From Clostridia bacterium (GTDB taxonomy: Bacteria > Bacillota > Clostridia > Oscillospirales > RGIG577): a stretch of 22,816 nucleotides of DNA. Below, in pieces: positions 6,914-13,914 of this stretch (the stretch's first letter is position 1; the number at the start of each line of letters is the position of its first letter). Position numbers and translations under genes: made by a program. The stretch covers positions 1-22,816 of the forward strand of contig JAFOLN010000075.1 of the NCBI GenBank assembly GCA_017419325.1. Reading direction: 5' to 3'. The notes beneath the pieces are model-generated. The model was not told where the DNA came from, made no database searches, and saw only the letters and a list, made by a program, of their open reading frames with translations.

Positions 6914-8393
6914 TTTGCCGAAGGCCGAATACGATTACAATAAAGCAGGCTCCGCGGAGCGCGGCTCCGGCAGCCTCTATTTAAAGCTGTTTTTCAGCAT
7001 AGTGCTTATCCTCGTCATGTGCCTTGTGGCCTTCGGTGCGATACTTTTCAATATGCTCTCAAGCTACGTTGAAACGGAGAAGCAGAACCAGCTATACTCC
7101 GCCGCGTCGAAGGTAAGCGATATGACGGCGGTGCTCATGGAGAATTATTCGGCTCCGGCGGAATATTCGTATGTGTCCTTCCTTAATATCTACAACGAGA
7201 GCATGAACTCCGAGACCATAGTCACCGATACGGACGGAAAGATTCTCTACGCCGCCGTGCGGGGCGAGGTCTCCTTTGAGGGCACCAATGTGCCGAAGGA
7301 ATACCTCACGTCGGTAACGCAGGGGGGCACCTTCACGGAGAGCGCGGGCGACGAGGGCTTCTATCCGAAGAACGCCTATGTTGTGGGAGTGCCCGTATAC
7401 GGAAGCGACTCAAAGGTGATAGGCGCGGTTTTCGTCTCAACGACGCTGCCTTTGAATGATTTTATAAACAACATAAAGGGCTACTATATCATAGCCGTGC
7501 TTATAATCCTTATACTTTGCTGCATCGCAACATACATAATGTCGCTTCGCATGATAAAGCCGCTTCAGCGCATGAGCGTGGCGGTAAGGCAGTTCGCCAA
7601 GGGCAACTTTGACGTATATGTGCCCGTAACGAGCAACGACGAGATAGGCGACCTTGCTATGGCCTTCAACAATATGGCGGCGTCGCTTCGGAACATCGAC
7701 AAGATGCGAAACGATTTCATCGCGAACGTGTCGCACGACCTTCGCACGCCCATGACGGTCATAGCCGGGTTCATTGACGGCATACTTGACAACACCATAA
7801 AGCCGGAGGAGCACAGAAAGTACCTTGTGGTCGTAAGAAACGAGGTGCTTCGCCTGTCGAGGCTCGTAAAGAACCTTCTTGACATAGCGAAGATAGAGGC
7901 GGGCGAGCTTAAATTAAATCTCGTCGATTTCAACGTCTGCGAGATGATGTCGAATATACTTTTAAGCTTCGAGGCGACCATTTCAAAGAAGGACATAGAC
8001 GTGGACGTGGAGTTTCTGTCGCCCACGATAAACGTGCATGCCGACTATGACTCCATATTCCAGGTAATATACAACCTCTGCGACAACGCGGTCAAGTTCA
8101 CAAATCAGGGCGGAAGCCTCAAAATCATGATACTGGAGCAGGGCAGAAAGGCGCACATTTCTGTGAAGAACTCCGGCGAGGGCATAATGCCGGACGAGCT
8201 CCCGCGCATTTTCGAGAAGTTCTATAAGTCCGACCGCTCAAGAAGCCTTGACAAGCGCGGTACGGGTCTGGGCCTTTATATCTGCAAGACCATAATTAAC
8301 CGCCATGGAGAGGATATTACCGCTAAAAGCGTGATGGGAGAATATACGGAATTTGCTTTCGACCTGCCGCTGGCCGATGTTAAAAAGAAGTAA
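6894..8393 (+). CDS. Membrane-bound sensor histidine kinase
   Basis: A 499-residue kinase, cognate of the overlapping response regulator. Order: cytoplasmic leader (1-27), TM1 (about 29-53), external sensor of about 135 residues (VTDTDGKILYA suggests a Cache/PAS-like fold, inference), TM2 (about 197-216), HAMP (about 219-270), HisKA with FIANVSHDLRTPM and phospho-acceptor H281, then the ATPase domain with N-box N398 (NLCDNAVKF), G1 NSGEGI (426-431, Asn where Asp is commonest, a frequent Firmicute variant), F-box IFEKFYK and G2 GTGLG (456-460). The start is a TTG at 6894 inside the regulator gene, with GTGGGA seven bases upstream. A slightly different start cannot be excluded. The signal sensed is unknown. 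Confidence 0.93.
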   Translation: MKSTRIDLPKAEYDYNKAGSAERGSGSLYLKLFFSIVLILVMCLVAFGAILFNMLSSYVETEKQNQLYSAASKVSDMTAVLMENYSAPAEYSYVSFLNIYNESMNSETIVTDTDGKILYAAVRGEVSFEGTNVPKEYLTSVTQGGTFTESAGDEGFYPKNAYVVGVPVYGSDSKVIGAVFVSTTLPLNDFINNIKGYYIIAVLIILILCCIATYIMSLRMIKPLQRMSVAVRQFAKGNFDVYVPVTSNDEIGDLAMAFNNMAASLRNIDKMRNDFIANVSHDLRTPMTVIAGFIDGILDNTIKPEEHRKYLVVVRNEVLRLSRLVKNLLDIAKIEAGELKLNLVDFNVCEMMSNILLSFEATISKKDIDVDVEFLSPTINVHADYDSIFQVIYNLCDNAVKFTNQGGSLKIMILEQGRKAHISVKNSGEGIMPDELPRIFEKFYKSDRSRSLDKRGTGLGLYICKTIINRHGEDITAKSVMGEYTEFAFDLPLADVKKK

Positions 8394-8462
8394 GCCGGAG
8401 CAGAAGACGCTTCTGCGAAGCTTATCAAATTTTAAACATTAAAGAAACGGAGGGAAGGGAAA

Positions 8463-9569
8463 ATGAAACGAAGACTATCAAAAAAGCTTTTGGCACTTTT
8501 TTTGGCGCTTGCCATGGTTCTCGGCATGAGTGTGTTCGCAATGGCCGAACCGGACCCGGGAAATGAGCTTTATGCCGAGTTTACGCCCGATGTGCTGTCG
8601 TTTGACGTTGAGAAGGGATCTTCCGAGACTCTTACCAGCGCCATCTCCGCAGCGGCACGTTATTATTCGGACGACAGTTATGCGGAAGACACGTATATAT
8701 CGGCTTATACTGCAGAGCTCGTATCGGCCACGGCTCCAGACGGAGGGAACCTTGCCGGAATAAACCCGATGCAGTATATAACCGTGGACCGCGGTACGAC
8801 TATGAGCATATTAACTGTGGATATACGCCCCGGGGATATGCCGGAGGGCTCTTACGTCTGGATGTTAACTACCATAGTTACAGGCGACTGGGAGCCGTGC
8901 GACTCCGATCCCGTATATATTTACCTCAATGTGACAGGGGGCAGCGATGACGGTGTTTTCTCGGTAAGCTGCGACCCGACGGAATTAAATATAAAGGTGA
9001 AAGAGGGCTACGATAACGTAAGCCCGCAGGAGGTAAAGATAAGCGTTAAAAGCAAAAGCGGGAGTGAGCTTCCGTTTATGCTGGGAGGCTGCCGCATGAT
9101 AACGGATATTTATCCCGTAACGGCCTCCTTCAAGGAGTATGTTGTCTGCGAGAACAGCAGCACGGGCGGCGCGCTGAGCGTATCGCTGAAGCCCGGGCTC
9201 CCTAAGGGAAAATATGTATTCAGAATATATCCCCTTGTAGGATATGAGGGAATCGACGTGGGCGCGCCGTTCACGGTAAACGTTACGGTATCGGCCGGCG
9301 ATACTTCGGGCGCTCTTGTCGATCCGACTACGGGCGAGACCGTGGATTACTCGCTTAAGGATAACGCCGTAAGCCTCTCGGGCGACGTTTCGCCGCAGAC
9401 TCCCGTATATGTTGCCGTGTTCAATGAAAATCAGCAGCTCGTTTCGATTGAGGTGCTGACCGCGCCGGGAAGCGCAATTGTTAGCGGCGGCAGCACGGCA
9501 AAGCTTATTTGGGTGGACGCCGACGGATTCATTGTAAAGTGCGAAGCTCCGGAATTGGATTTAAGCTGA
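8463..9569 (+). CDS. Secreted protein with two tandem beta-rich repeats and a C-terminal module shared with the LRR proteins
   Basis: An exported protein of 368 residues with no known family recognised. ATG 8463 follows GGAGGG (8449-8454) by eight bases. The signal peptide (MKRRLSKKLLALFLALAMVLG... cleaved near AMA, about residue 28) is typical of Gram-positives. Two related domains follow, about 36-158 and 165-278. Each starts with a (T/D)P..L.....(E/K)(K/E)G strand and ends with (I/L)(R/K)PG(D/L)(M/L)P(E/K)G(S/K)YV and an NVT strand, suggesting a duplicated Ig-like or other beta sandwich (inference). Residues about 284-365 are the shared exported module (TGETVDY, VSLSGDVS, PVYVAVFNEN, STAKLIW). 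It lies 69 bases after the kinase gene with no clear promoter or terminator between, so it probably belongs to the two-component operon and could be its sensor partner or its target. No anchor motif is seen. Confidence 0.85.
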   Translation: MKRRLSKKLLALFLALAMVLGMSVFAMAEPDPGNELYAEFTPDVLSFDVEKGSSETLTSAISAAARYYSDDSYAEDTYISAYTAELVSATAPDGGNLAGINPMQYITVDRGTTMSILTVDIRPGDMPEGSYVWMLTTIVTGDWEPCDSDPVYIYLNVTGGSDDGVFSVSCDPTELNIKVKEGYDNVSPQEVKISVKSKSGSELPFMLGGCRMITDIYPVTASFKEYVVCENSSTGGALSVSLKPGLPKGKYVFRIYPLVGYEGIDVGAPFTVNVTVSAGDTSGALVDPTTGETVDYSLKDNAVSLSGDVSPQTPVYVAVFNENQQLVSIEVLTAPGSAIVSGGSTAKLIWVDADGFIVKCEAPELDLS

Positions 9570-9595
9570 CCGCTCCGAAAAAGTTTAATTTAAAT

Positions 9596-9634
9596 AAAAA
9601 CCGCGCACAGGCGAAAGCCTGTGCGCGGTTTTTT
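9596..9634 (+). terminator. Strong bidirectional terminator shared by the secreted-protein gene and rnpB
   Basis: A perfect 12-bp stem, CCGCGCACAGGC (9601-9612) with GCCTGTGCGCGG (9617-9628), and a GAAA tetraloop. AAAAA precedes it and TTTTTT follows it. It ends plus-strand transcripts from 8463 and minus-strand transcripts of RNase P RNA, which converge here. Confidence 0.93.
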
Positions 9635-9639
9635 GAGCA

Positions 9640-9976
9640 AACAATAAGCCGGGTTCTGTAATTGACGGCCATCTATCTGGGACGCACGTTGCCGTGCGCC
9701 TCAAGCCTTTACGGGGAGAATCGGCCGGACGTCGCCGCGCTTTCGCGCCTCTCCCTTCAGTTGCTCCGGGTGGGGTTTACATGGCCGGCAAGTCGCCGTT
9801 GCCGCCGGTGAGCTCTTACCTCGCCTTTCCATCCTTACCTGCGCGGGGCAGGCGGTCTATTTCTGTTGCACTTTCCCTGAAGTCGCCTTCGGTGGACGTT
9901 ATCCATCACCCTTGTCCTGTGGAGCCCGGACTTTCCTCATGCGGCATGCGCCGCACGCGGCCGTCTCGTTTACTCG
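9640..9976 (-). ncRNA. rnpB: RNase P RNA, bacterial type A
   Basis: The catalytic RNA of the tRNA 5'-processing ribonuclease. Read on the minus strand it has the universal blocks in order: GAGGAAAGTCCGGGCTCC near the 5' end (about 9924-9941), ACAGGACAAGGGTGATGGAT, GGGAAAGTGCAACAGAAA (about 9859-9876), a TAAACCCCACCCGGAGCAAC block (P8/P10 side), AGATAGATGGCCG, and ACAGAACCCGGCTTA at the 3' end (about 9645-9659). The layout after the first block fits type A rather than the Bacillus type B. About 337 nt is plausible for the family. The ends are estimated: the 5' end from the promoter at 9982-10010, the 3' end from the terminator at 9601-9628. Confidence 0.95.
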
Positions 9977-9981
9977 AATAA

Positions 9982-10010
9982 AGTTTATATTAAAAGAAGC
10001 CCTCTGTCAA
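9982..10010 (-). promoter_or_regulatory. Promoter of rnpB
   Basis: A minus-strand consensus TTGACA (10005-10010). The -10 is ambiguous: TAAACT (9982-9987) is 17 bases away, TATAAA (9984-9989) is 15 bases away. Either puts the RNA start near 9975. Confidence 0.7.
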
Positions 10011-10085
10011 CGGGATTTTTTTCGCCGTTTGGGGCTTAAAACGAAAATGTTCAAAGTATATTTACATTTCAACTTAAATTTGTTA

Positions 10086-10114
10086 TTGACAAACGGCTCT
10101 TACGGTGGTAAATT
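10086..10114 (+). promoter_or_regulatory. Sigma-A promoter of the hrcA-grpE-dnaK operon
   Basis: TTGACA (10086-10091), 17 bases, TAAATT (10109-10114), with TGG just before the -10. The 40 bases upstream are very A/T-rich and could act as an UP element (inference). The CIRCE operator starts five bases downstream, so bound repressor would cover the start site. Confidence 0.88.
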
Positions 10115-10118
10115 ATTG

Positions 10119-10145
10119 TTAGCACTCAGGGAAAGCGAGTGCTAA
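10119..10145 (+). promoter_or_regulatory. CIRCE operator (HrcA binding site)
   Basis: A perfect consensus inverted repeat: TTAGCACTC (10119-10127), nine-base spacer, GAGTGCTAA (10137-10145). HrcA binds this DNA element and represses class I heat-shock genes; unfolding stress lowers active HrcA. It lies between the promoter and hrcA, giving autoregulation. I see no second CIRCE in the window. Confidence 0.98.
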
Positions 10146-10179
10146 CACGAAGAAAAACCGTTTTTGGGAGGTGAGCCCT

Positions 10180-11229
10180 ATGGAGCTTGGCGACAGAAAG
10201 AAAAAGATACTTCAGCTTATAATAGAAAGCTATATCGAGACGGCGGAGCCTGTGGGTTCACGCTATATCGCAAAGAAGAACGATCTTTCGCTCTCGCCCG
10301 CGACTATAAGAAACGAAATGGCCGACCTTGAGGAAATGGGCTATCTTGAACAGCCGCACACCTCGGCGGGCCGCGTTCCCAGCCAGGCGGGCTACCGATT
10401 CTACGTGGATCAGCTCATGGAGCGCTATTTTATGACGATGGCCGACATGGAGCGCGTAAACCAGGCGCTGAAGCTTCAGACGGAGGAGATAGACAAGATA
10501 ATATCCCGCGTCTGCCAGGTAATGAGCGACGTTACCGATTTTACGACGGTGGCGGTCACGCCGAAGCACGACAAGAGCCGCATAAAGAAGCTCGACCTTG
10601 TGATGATAGACGCGCACAGCTTCCTTGCCGTTATAGTAACGGACAGCGCGGTGGTAAAAAACAAGCTGTTCCGCACATCCGGCACTATAGACGAGCGGAC
10701 GCTCAAGCTGTTTTCCGGCATACTAAATCAGACGCTTGCGAACATAAGCATAGGAAGCATAACCTTCGATATGATAAATTCGCTTAAAAAAGCCATGCCG
10801 GAATACGCAAACGAGCTTGTGCCTGTATTGAACTTCGTTCATGAGGTCGTGACCCAGCTCGATCAGTCGAACCTTTACATGAGGGGCGCGAACAACATAC
10901 TTAAATATCCCGAATTTGCGGACCTCGACAAGGCGAGAAGCTTTATAGAGTTCCTTGAGGACGGCGAGGCTGTGGGAGAGATAATAAAGAGCGTTCCCGA
11001 GGGCGTGGAGCAGACGAGCATAATAATCGGAAGCGAAAACAAGAACCCGCATATGCAGGGCTCGAGTCTGATACTTCGGACTTATAAGATCGACGATTCG
11101 GCATACGGATGTCTTGGCCTTATAGGTCCGATACGAATGGATTACAGAAAAGCCGTTTCGGATATAGAATACTTCGGCAGCCGACTAAGTCAGCTGTTCG
11201 AGGAGATATTCCACGGCGGCGAGTCATAG
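10180..11229 (+). CDS. hrcA: Heat-inducible transcriptional repressor HrcA
   Basis: The repressor of class I heat-shock genes that binds CIRCE. It is 349 residues. The N-terminal winged helix (about 1-75) has the family's SYIETAEPVGSRYIA, SPATIRNEMADLEEMGYL and QPHTSAGRVPSQAGYRFYVD, followed by the GAF-like dimerisation region. ATG 10180 is preferred over the in-frame GTG at 10171, because that GTG is part of the ribosome binding site GGGAGGTGAG (10166-10175) and HrcA proteins normally start MELGDRK or similar. It is the first gene of the operon, 33 bases before grpE. HrcA stability is known in other Firmicutes to depend on GroEL, which is not in this window. Confidence 0.97.
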   Translation: MELGDRKKKILQLIIESYIETAEPVGSRYIAKKNDLSLSPATIRNEMADLEEMGYLEQPHTSAGRVPSQAGYRFYVDQLMERYFMTMADMERVNQALKLQTEEIDKIISRVCQVMSDVTDFTTVAVTPKHDKSRIKKLDLVMIDAHSFLAVIVTDSAVVKNKLFRTSGTIDERTLKLFSGILNQTLANISIGSITFDMINSLKKAMPEYANELVPVLNFVHEVVTQLDQSNLYMRGANNILKYPEFADLDKARSFIEFLEDGEAVGEIIKSVPEGVEQTSIIIGSENKNPHMQGSSLILRTYKIDDSAYGCLGLIGPIRMDYRKAVSDIEYFGSRLSQLFEEIFHGGES

Positions 11230-11262
11230 AGGCAATAAATACACCTGAGGGAGGGACAGAAG

Positions 11263-11862
11263 TTGACATCAAACGAGAAGGACAATCTGGAGAACGAAAA
11301 CATTGAAGCACAAGAGGAGACGAACGAAAAAATAAACGAAAACGATGAAATAAACACCGAAGCCGCCGAGGAAAACGGCGCAAACGAAGCCTCCGCAGGC
11401 GAGAGCGAAGCCGCAGCGCAGCCCGATGAGACGGCGCGCATGCGCGAAGAGATCGCCGCGCTGAAGGATTCGCACTTAAGGCTCATGGCCGAGTATGACA
11501 ACTTTAAAAAGCGCACCGTGCGCGAAAAGGAGGCGCTGCTTTTCGACGCAACGCTCATCTGCATGAACAAATTCCTGCCGGTGCTCGATAACCTTATCCG
11601 CGCAAAGGATACGCCCTGCAGCGACGAGGCGTACAAAAACGGCGTGGACATGGTGTTCAAGAGCTTCAACGAGGCACTTGAGCGCATGAACGTAAAGAAG
11701 ATAGACGCCCTGAACGCGCCCTTCGACCCCAACTTCCACAATGCGGTCATGCATGTGGAGGGCGATGAGTACCCCGAGAACACCGTGGTTGAGGTGTTCC
11801 AGGAGGGATACGTCATGGGCGAGCGCGTAATAAGGCCCGCCATGGTAAAAGTGGCGAACTGA
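11263..11862 (+). CDS. grpE: Nucleotide exchange factor GrpE
   Basis: The co-chaperone that releases ADP from DnaK. It is 199 residues: a long acidic, Glu/Asn-rich N-terminal tail (1-65), a long coiled-coil region (about 66-100, REEIAALKDSHLRLMAEYDN, FKKRT) and the beta-wing domain ending in the signature ENTVVEVFQEGY, GERVIRPAMVKVA. The start is TTG 11263, supported by GGGAGGGA (11249-11256) at good spacing; the next in-frame ATG lies far inside the protein. The tail is unusually acidic but within family variation. It lies between hrcA and dnaK in the CIRCE operon. Confidence 0.96.
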   Translation: MTSNEKDNLENENIEAQEETNEKINENDEINTEAAEENGANEASAGESEAAAQPDETARMREEIAALKDSHLRLMAEYDNFKKRTVREKEALLFDATLICMNKFLPVLDNLIRAKDTPCSDEAYKNGVDMVFKSFNEALERMNVKKIDALNAPFDPNFHNAVMHVEGDEYPENTVVEVFQEGYVMGERVIRPAMVKVAN

Positions 11863-11903
11863 CACAGTATAAAAATAATCTGACATAAAAGGAGATAAGA
11901 ATT

Positions 11904-13745
11904 ATGGGAAAGATCATAGGTATAGACCTTGGAACCACTAACTCGTGCGTAGCCGTTATGGAAGGCGGCGAGTACGTAATCATCCCCAACGCAGAGGGAG
12001 CAAGAACGACCCCGTCCGTTGTGGCATTCTCGAAGACGGGCGAAAGAATGGTAGGCACCGTTGCAAAGCGTCAGGCAATAACCAACCCCGACAGAACGAT
12101 ATCCTCCATAAAGAGAGAAATGGGCACCGCATACAGAGTTACCATAGACGGCAAGGAGTACACTCCGCAGGAGATATCCGCAATGATACTCCAGAAGCTT
12201 AAGAGCGACGCGGAGGCATATCTTGGCGAGAAGGTAACGCAGGCCGTTATCACCGTTCCGGCATACTTCTCCGACGCGCAGCGTCAGGCAACGAAGGACG
12301 CGGGCAAGATCGCGGGCCTCGAGGTAATGCGTATCATAAACGAGCCTACGGCCGCGGCTCTGGCATACGGTCTTGACAAGGACCACGAGCAGAAGATAAT
12401 GATATACGACCTGGGCGGCGGCACGTTCGACGTGTCCATCCTTGAGATAGGCGACGGCGTATTCGAGGTTCTCGCGACCGCCGGCAACAACCGTCTGGGC
12501 GGTGATGACTTCGACCAGAGAATCATGGATTATCTCGCAGACGAGTTCAAGCGCGAGAACGGCATCGACCTTCGCGGCGACAAGATGGCAATGCAGAGAC
12601 TGAAGGAAGCCGCAGAGAAGGCAAAGATAGAGCTCTCCGGCGTTACCACCAGCAATATAAACCTCCCGTTCATAACGGCAGACGCAAGCGGCCCGAAGCA
12701 TCTTGACGTAACGCTTTCCCGCGCTAAGTTCAACGAGCTTACCGCGGACCTCGTTGCAAAGACGATAGAGCCCGTTAAGCGCGCCCTCTCCGACGCGGGC
12801 CTTAACGCTTCGCAGATAGACAAGGTGCTTCTTGTTGGCGGCTCCACCCGTATCCCCGCCGTACAGGAGGAAGTAAGAAAGATAATCGACAAGGAGCCCC
12901 ATAAGGGCATTAACCCCGACGAGTGCGTAGCGGCAGGAGCGGCTATTCAGGGCGGCGTTTTAGGCGGCGACGTAAAGGACCTGCTCCTTCTCGACGTAAC
13001 CCCGCTTTCGCTCGGCATAGAGACTCTGGGCGGCGTATTCACGAAGCTCATTGACAGAAACACCACCATTCCTACGAAGAAGAGCCAGATATTCTCCACG
13101 GCCGCAGATTCGCAGACCAGCGTTGAGATACACGTGCTCCAGGGCGAGCGCGAGATGGCGCAGTACAACAAGACCCTCGGACGCTTCGTGCTCGACGGCA
13201 TCCCGCCGGCACCGAGAGGCGTTCCGCAGATAGAGGTAACCTTCGACATCGACGCGAACGGCATAGTTCACGTATCCGCAAAGGACCTCGGCACCGGCAA
13301 GGAGCAGCGCATAACGATACAGTCCAACACCAACATGTCCGACGCGGAGATTGACAAGGCCGTTAAGGAGGCCGAGATGTTCGCCGAGGAGGACAAGAAG
13401 CGCAAGGAAGAGATAGACGTAAGAAACAACGCGGATCAGCTCGTATACCAGTCCGAAAAGACGCTGGGCGAGGTTTCCGACAAGCTTGACGCAAACGACA
13501 AGGCAAAGGTTCAGTCGGCTATAGACAACGTGAAGGAAAAGCTCAAGGGCACCGACACCGACGCAATAAAGGCGGCTTCCGACGAGCTGTCGAAGGCATT
13601 CTTCGATATCTCCCAGAAGATATATCAGAACGCACAGCCCGCGGGCGACCAGGGCGGCGCATCCGCACAGGGCGGCGGCAAGGCTCCCGGCGGCGAGGAT
13701 TTCGTTGACGCTGATTTCACCGAAGTAAACGACGACAAGAAATAA
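11904..13745 (+). CDS. dnaK: Molecular chaperone DnaK (Hsp70)
   Basis: An ATP-driven cytosolic chaperone of 613 residues. The nucleotide domain begins GIDLGTTNSCVAVMEGG; K70 of SIKREMG matches the catalytic lysine; phosphate-binding DLGGGTFD and the LLVGGSTRIPAV adenosine motif are intact. The substrate domain has LLLDVTPLSLGIETLGG. The C-terminal tail is Gly/Gln-rich and ends DADFTEVNDDKK. The N-terminal domain passes straight from REMGTAYRV to EYTPQEISAMIL with no roughly two-dozen-residue insert, which is the Gram-positive form. AAAGGAGA is well placed before ATG 11904. No terminator follows, so dnaJ can be reached by readthrough as well as from its own promoter. Confidence 0.99.
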   Translation: MGKIIGIDLGTTNSCVAVMEGGEYVIIPNAEGARTTPSVVAFSKTGERMVGTVAKRQAITNPDRTISSIKREMGTAYRVTIDGKEYTPQEISAMILQKLKSDAEAYLGEKVTQAVITVPAYFSDAQRQATKDAGKIAGLEVMRIINEPTAAALAYGLDKDHEQKIMIYDLGGGTFDVSILEIGDGVFEVLATAGNNRLGGDDFDQRIMDYLADEFKRENGIDLRGDKMAMQRLKEAAEKAKIELSGVTTSNINLPFITADASGPKHLDVTLSRAKFNELTADLVAKTIEPVKRALSDAGLNASQIDKVLLVGGSTRIPAVQEEVRKIIDKEPHKGINPDECVAAGAAIQGGVLGGDVKDLLLLDVTPLSLGIETLGGVFTKLIDRNTTIPTKKSQIFSTAADSQTSVEIHVLQGEREMAQYNKTLGRFVLDGIPPAPRGVPQIEVTFDIDANGIVHVSAKDLGTGKEQRITIQSNTNMSDAEIDKAVKEAEMFAEEDKKRKEEIDVRNNADQLVYQSEKTLGEVSDKLDANDKAKVQSAIDNVKEKLKGTDTDAIKAASDELSKAFFDISQKIYQNAQPAGDQGGASAQGGGKAPGGEDFVDADFTEVNDDKK

Positions 13746-13785
13746 TTTTCCCGTATTACTTCACAATTAGTTTACAAAATCGCAC

Positions 13786-13814
13786 TTTACATTGTTAGTA
13801 TTTTTAAATATAAT
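13786..13814 (+). promoter_or_regulatory. Second promoter, in front of dnaJ
   Basis: TTTACA (13786-13791), a 17-base spacer and TATAAT (13809-13814) in the 169-base dnaK-dnaJ gap. Transcription would start near 13821, leaving a leader of about 94 bases. No CIRCE is next to it, so this promoter would not be under direct HrcA control. Confidence 0.75.
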
Positions 13815-13830
13815 ACTTAAATATTGTAAT

Positions 13831-13895
13831 ACGTATGATCCGCCGTCAGGCGGGTCATACGTGCGATATCCGTAAGCCCGAATGGGCTTTGCGGA
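13831..13895 (+). promoter_or_regulatory. Two strong hairpins in the dnaJ 5' leader
   Basis: Hairpin 1: ACGTATGATCCGCC (13831-13844) pairs with GGCGGGTCATACGT (13849-13862), 14 pairs including one G-U, loop GTCA. Hairpin 2: TCCGTAAGCCC (13869-13879) pairs with 13884-13895 with one bulged T, loop GAAT. Neither is followed by a T run, so they are not terminators as seen. The likely dnaJ ribosome binding site AAAAGGGG follows immediately. A role in mRNA stability or translation control is inference. Confidence 0.7.
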
Positions 13896-13914
13896 CAAAA
13901 GGGGTTTTGTGTAT

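Noticed and set aside
8401..8421. Small overlapping hairpins CAGAAG/CTTCTG and GCTTC/GAAGC between the kinase and secreted-protein genes
   Set aside because: Stems of only five or six pairs and no clean T tract, so not called as terminator or attenuator.
9694..10145. Plus-strand open frames of 95 and 77 residues between the secreted protein gene and hrcA
   Set aside because: They run across the RNase P RNA and its promoter; conserved RNA blocks explain the sequence.
11190..12902. Long 570-residue open frame on the minus strand opposite grpE and dnaK
   Set aside because: It is antisense to clearly real genes with intact motifs. Long antisense frames opposite dnaK are a familiar by-product of its codon pattern, and the translation resembles no family.
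13882..13914. Upstream in-frame ATG for dnaJ
   Set aside because: It lies in the loop of a stable hairpin without a ribosome binding site, and the standard DnaJ N-terminus begins at 13915.
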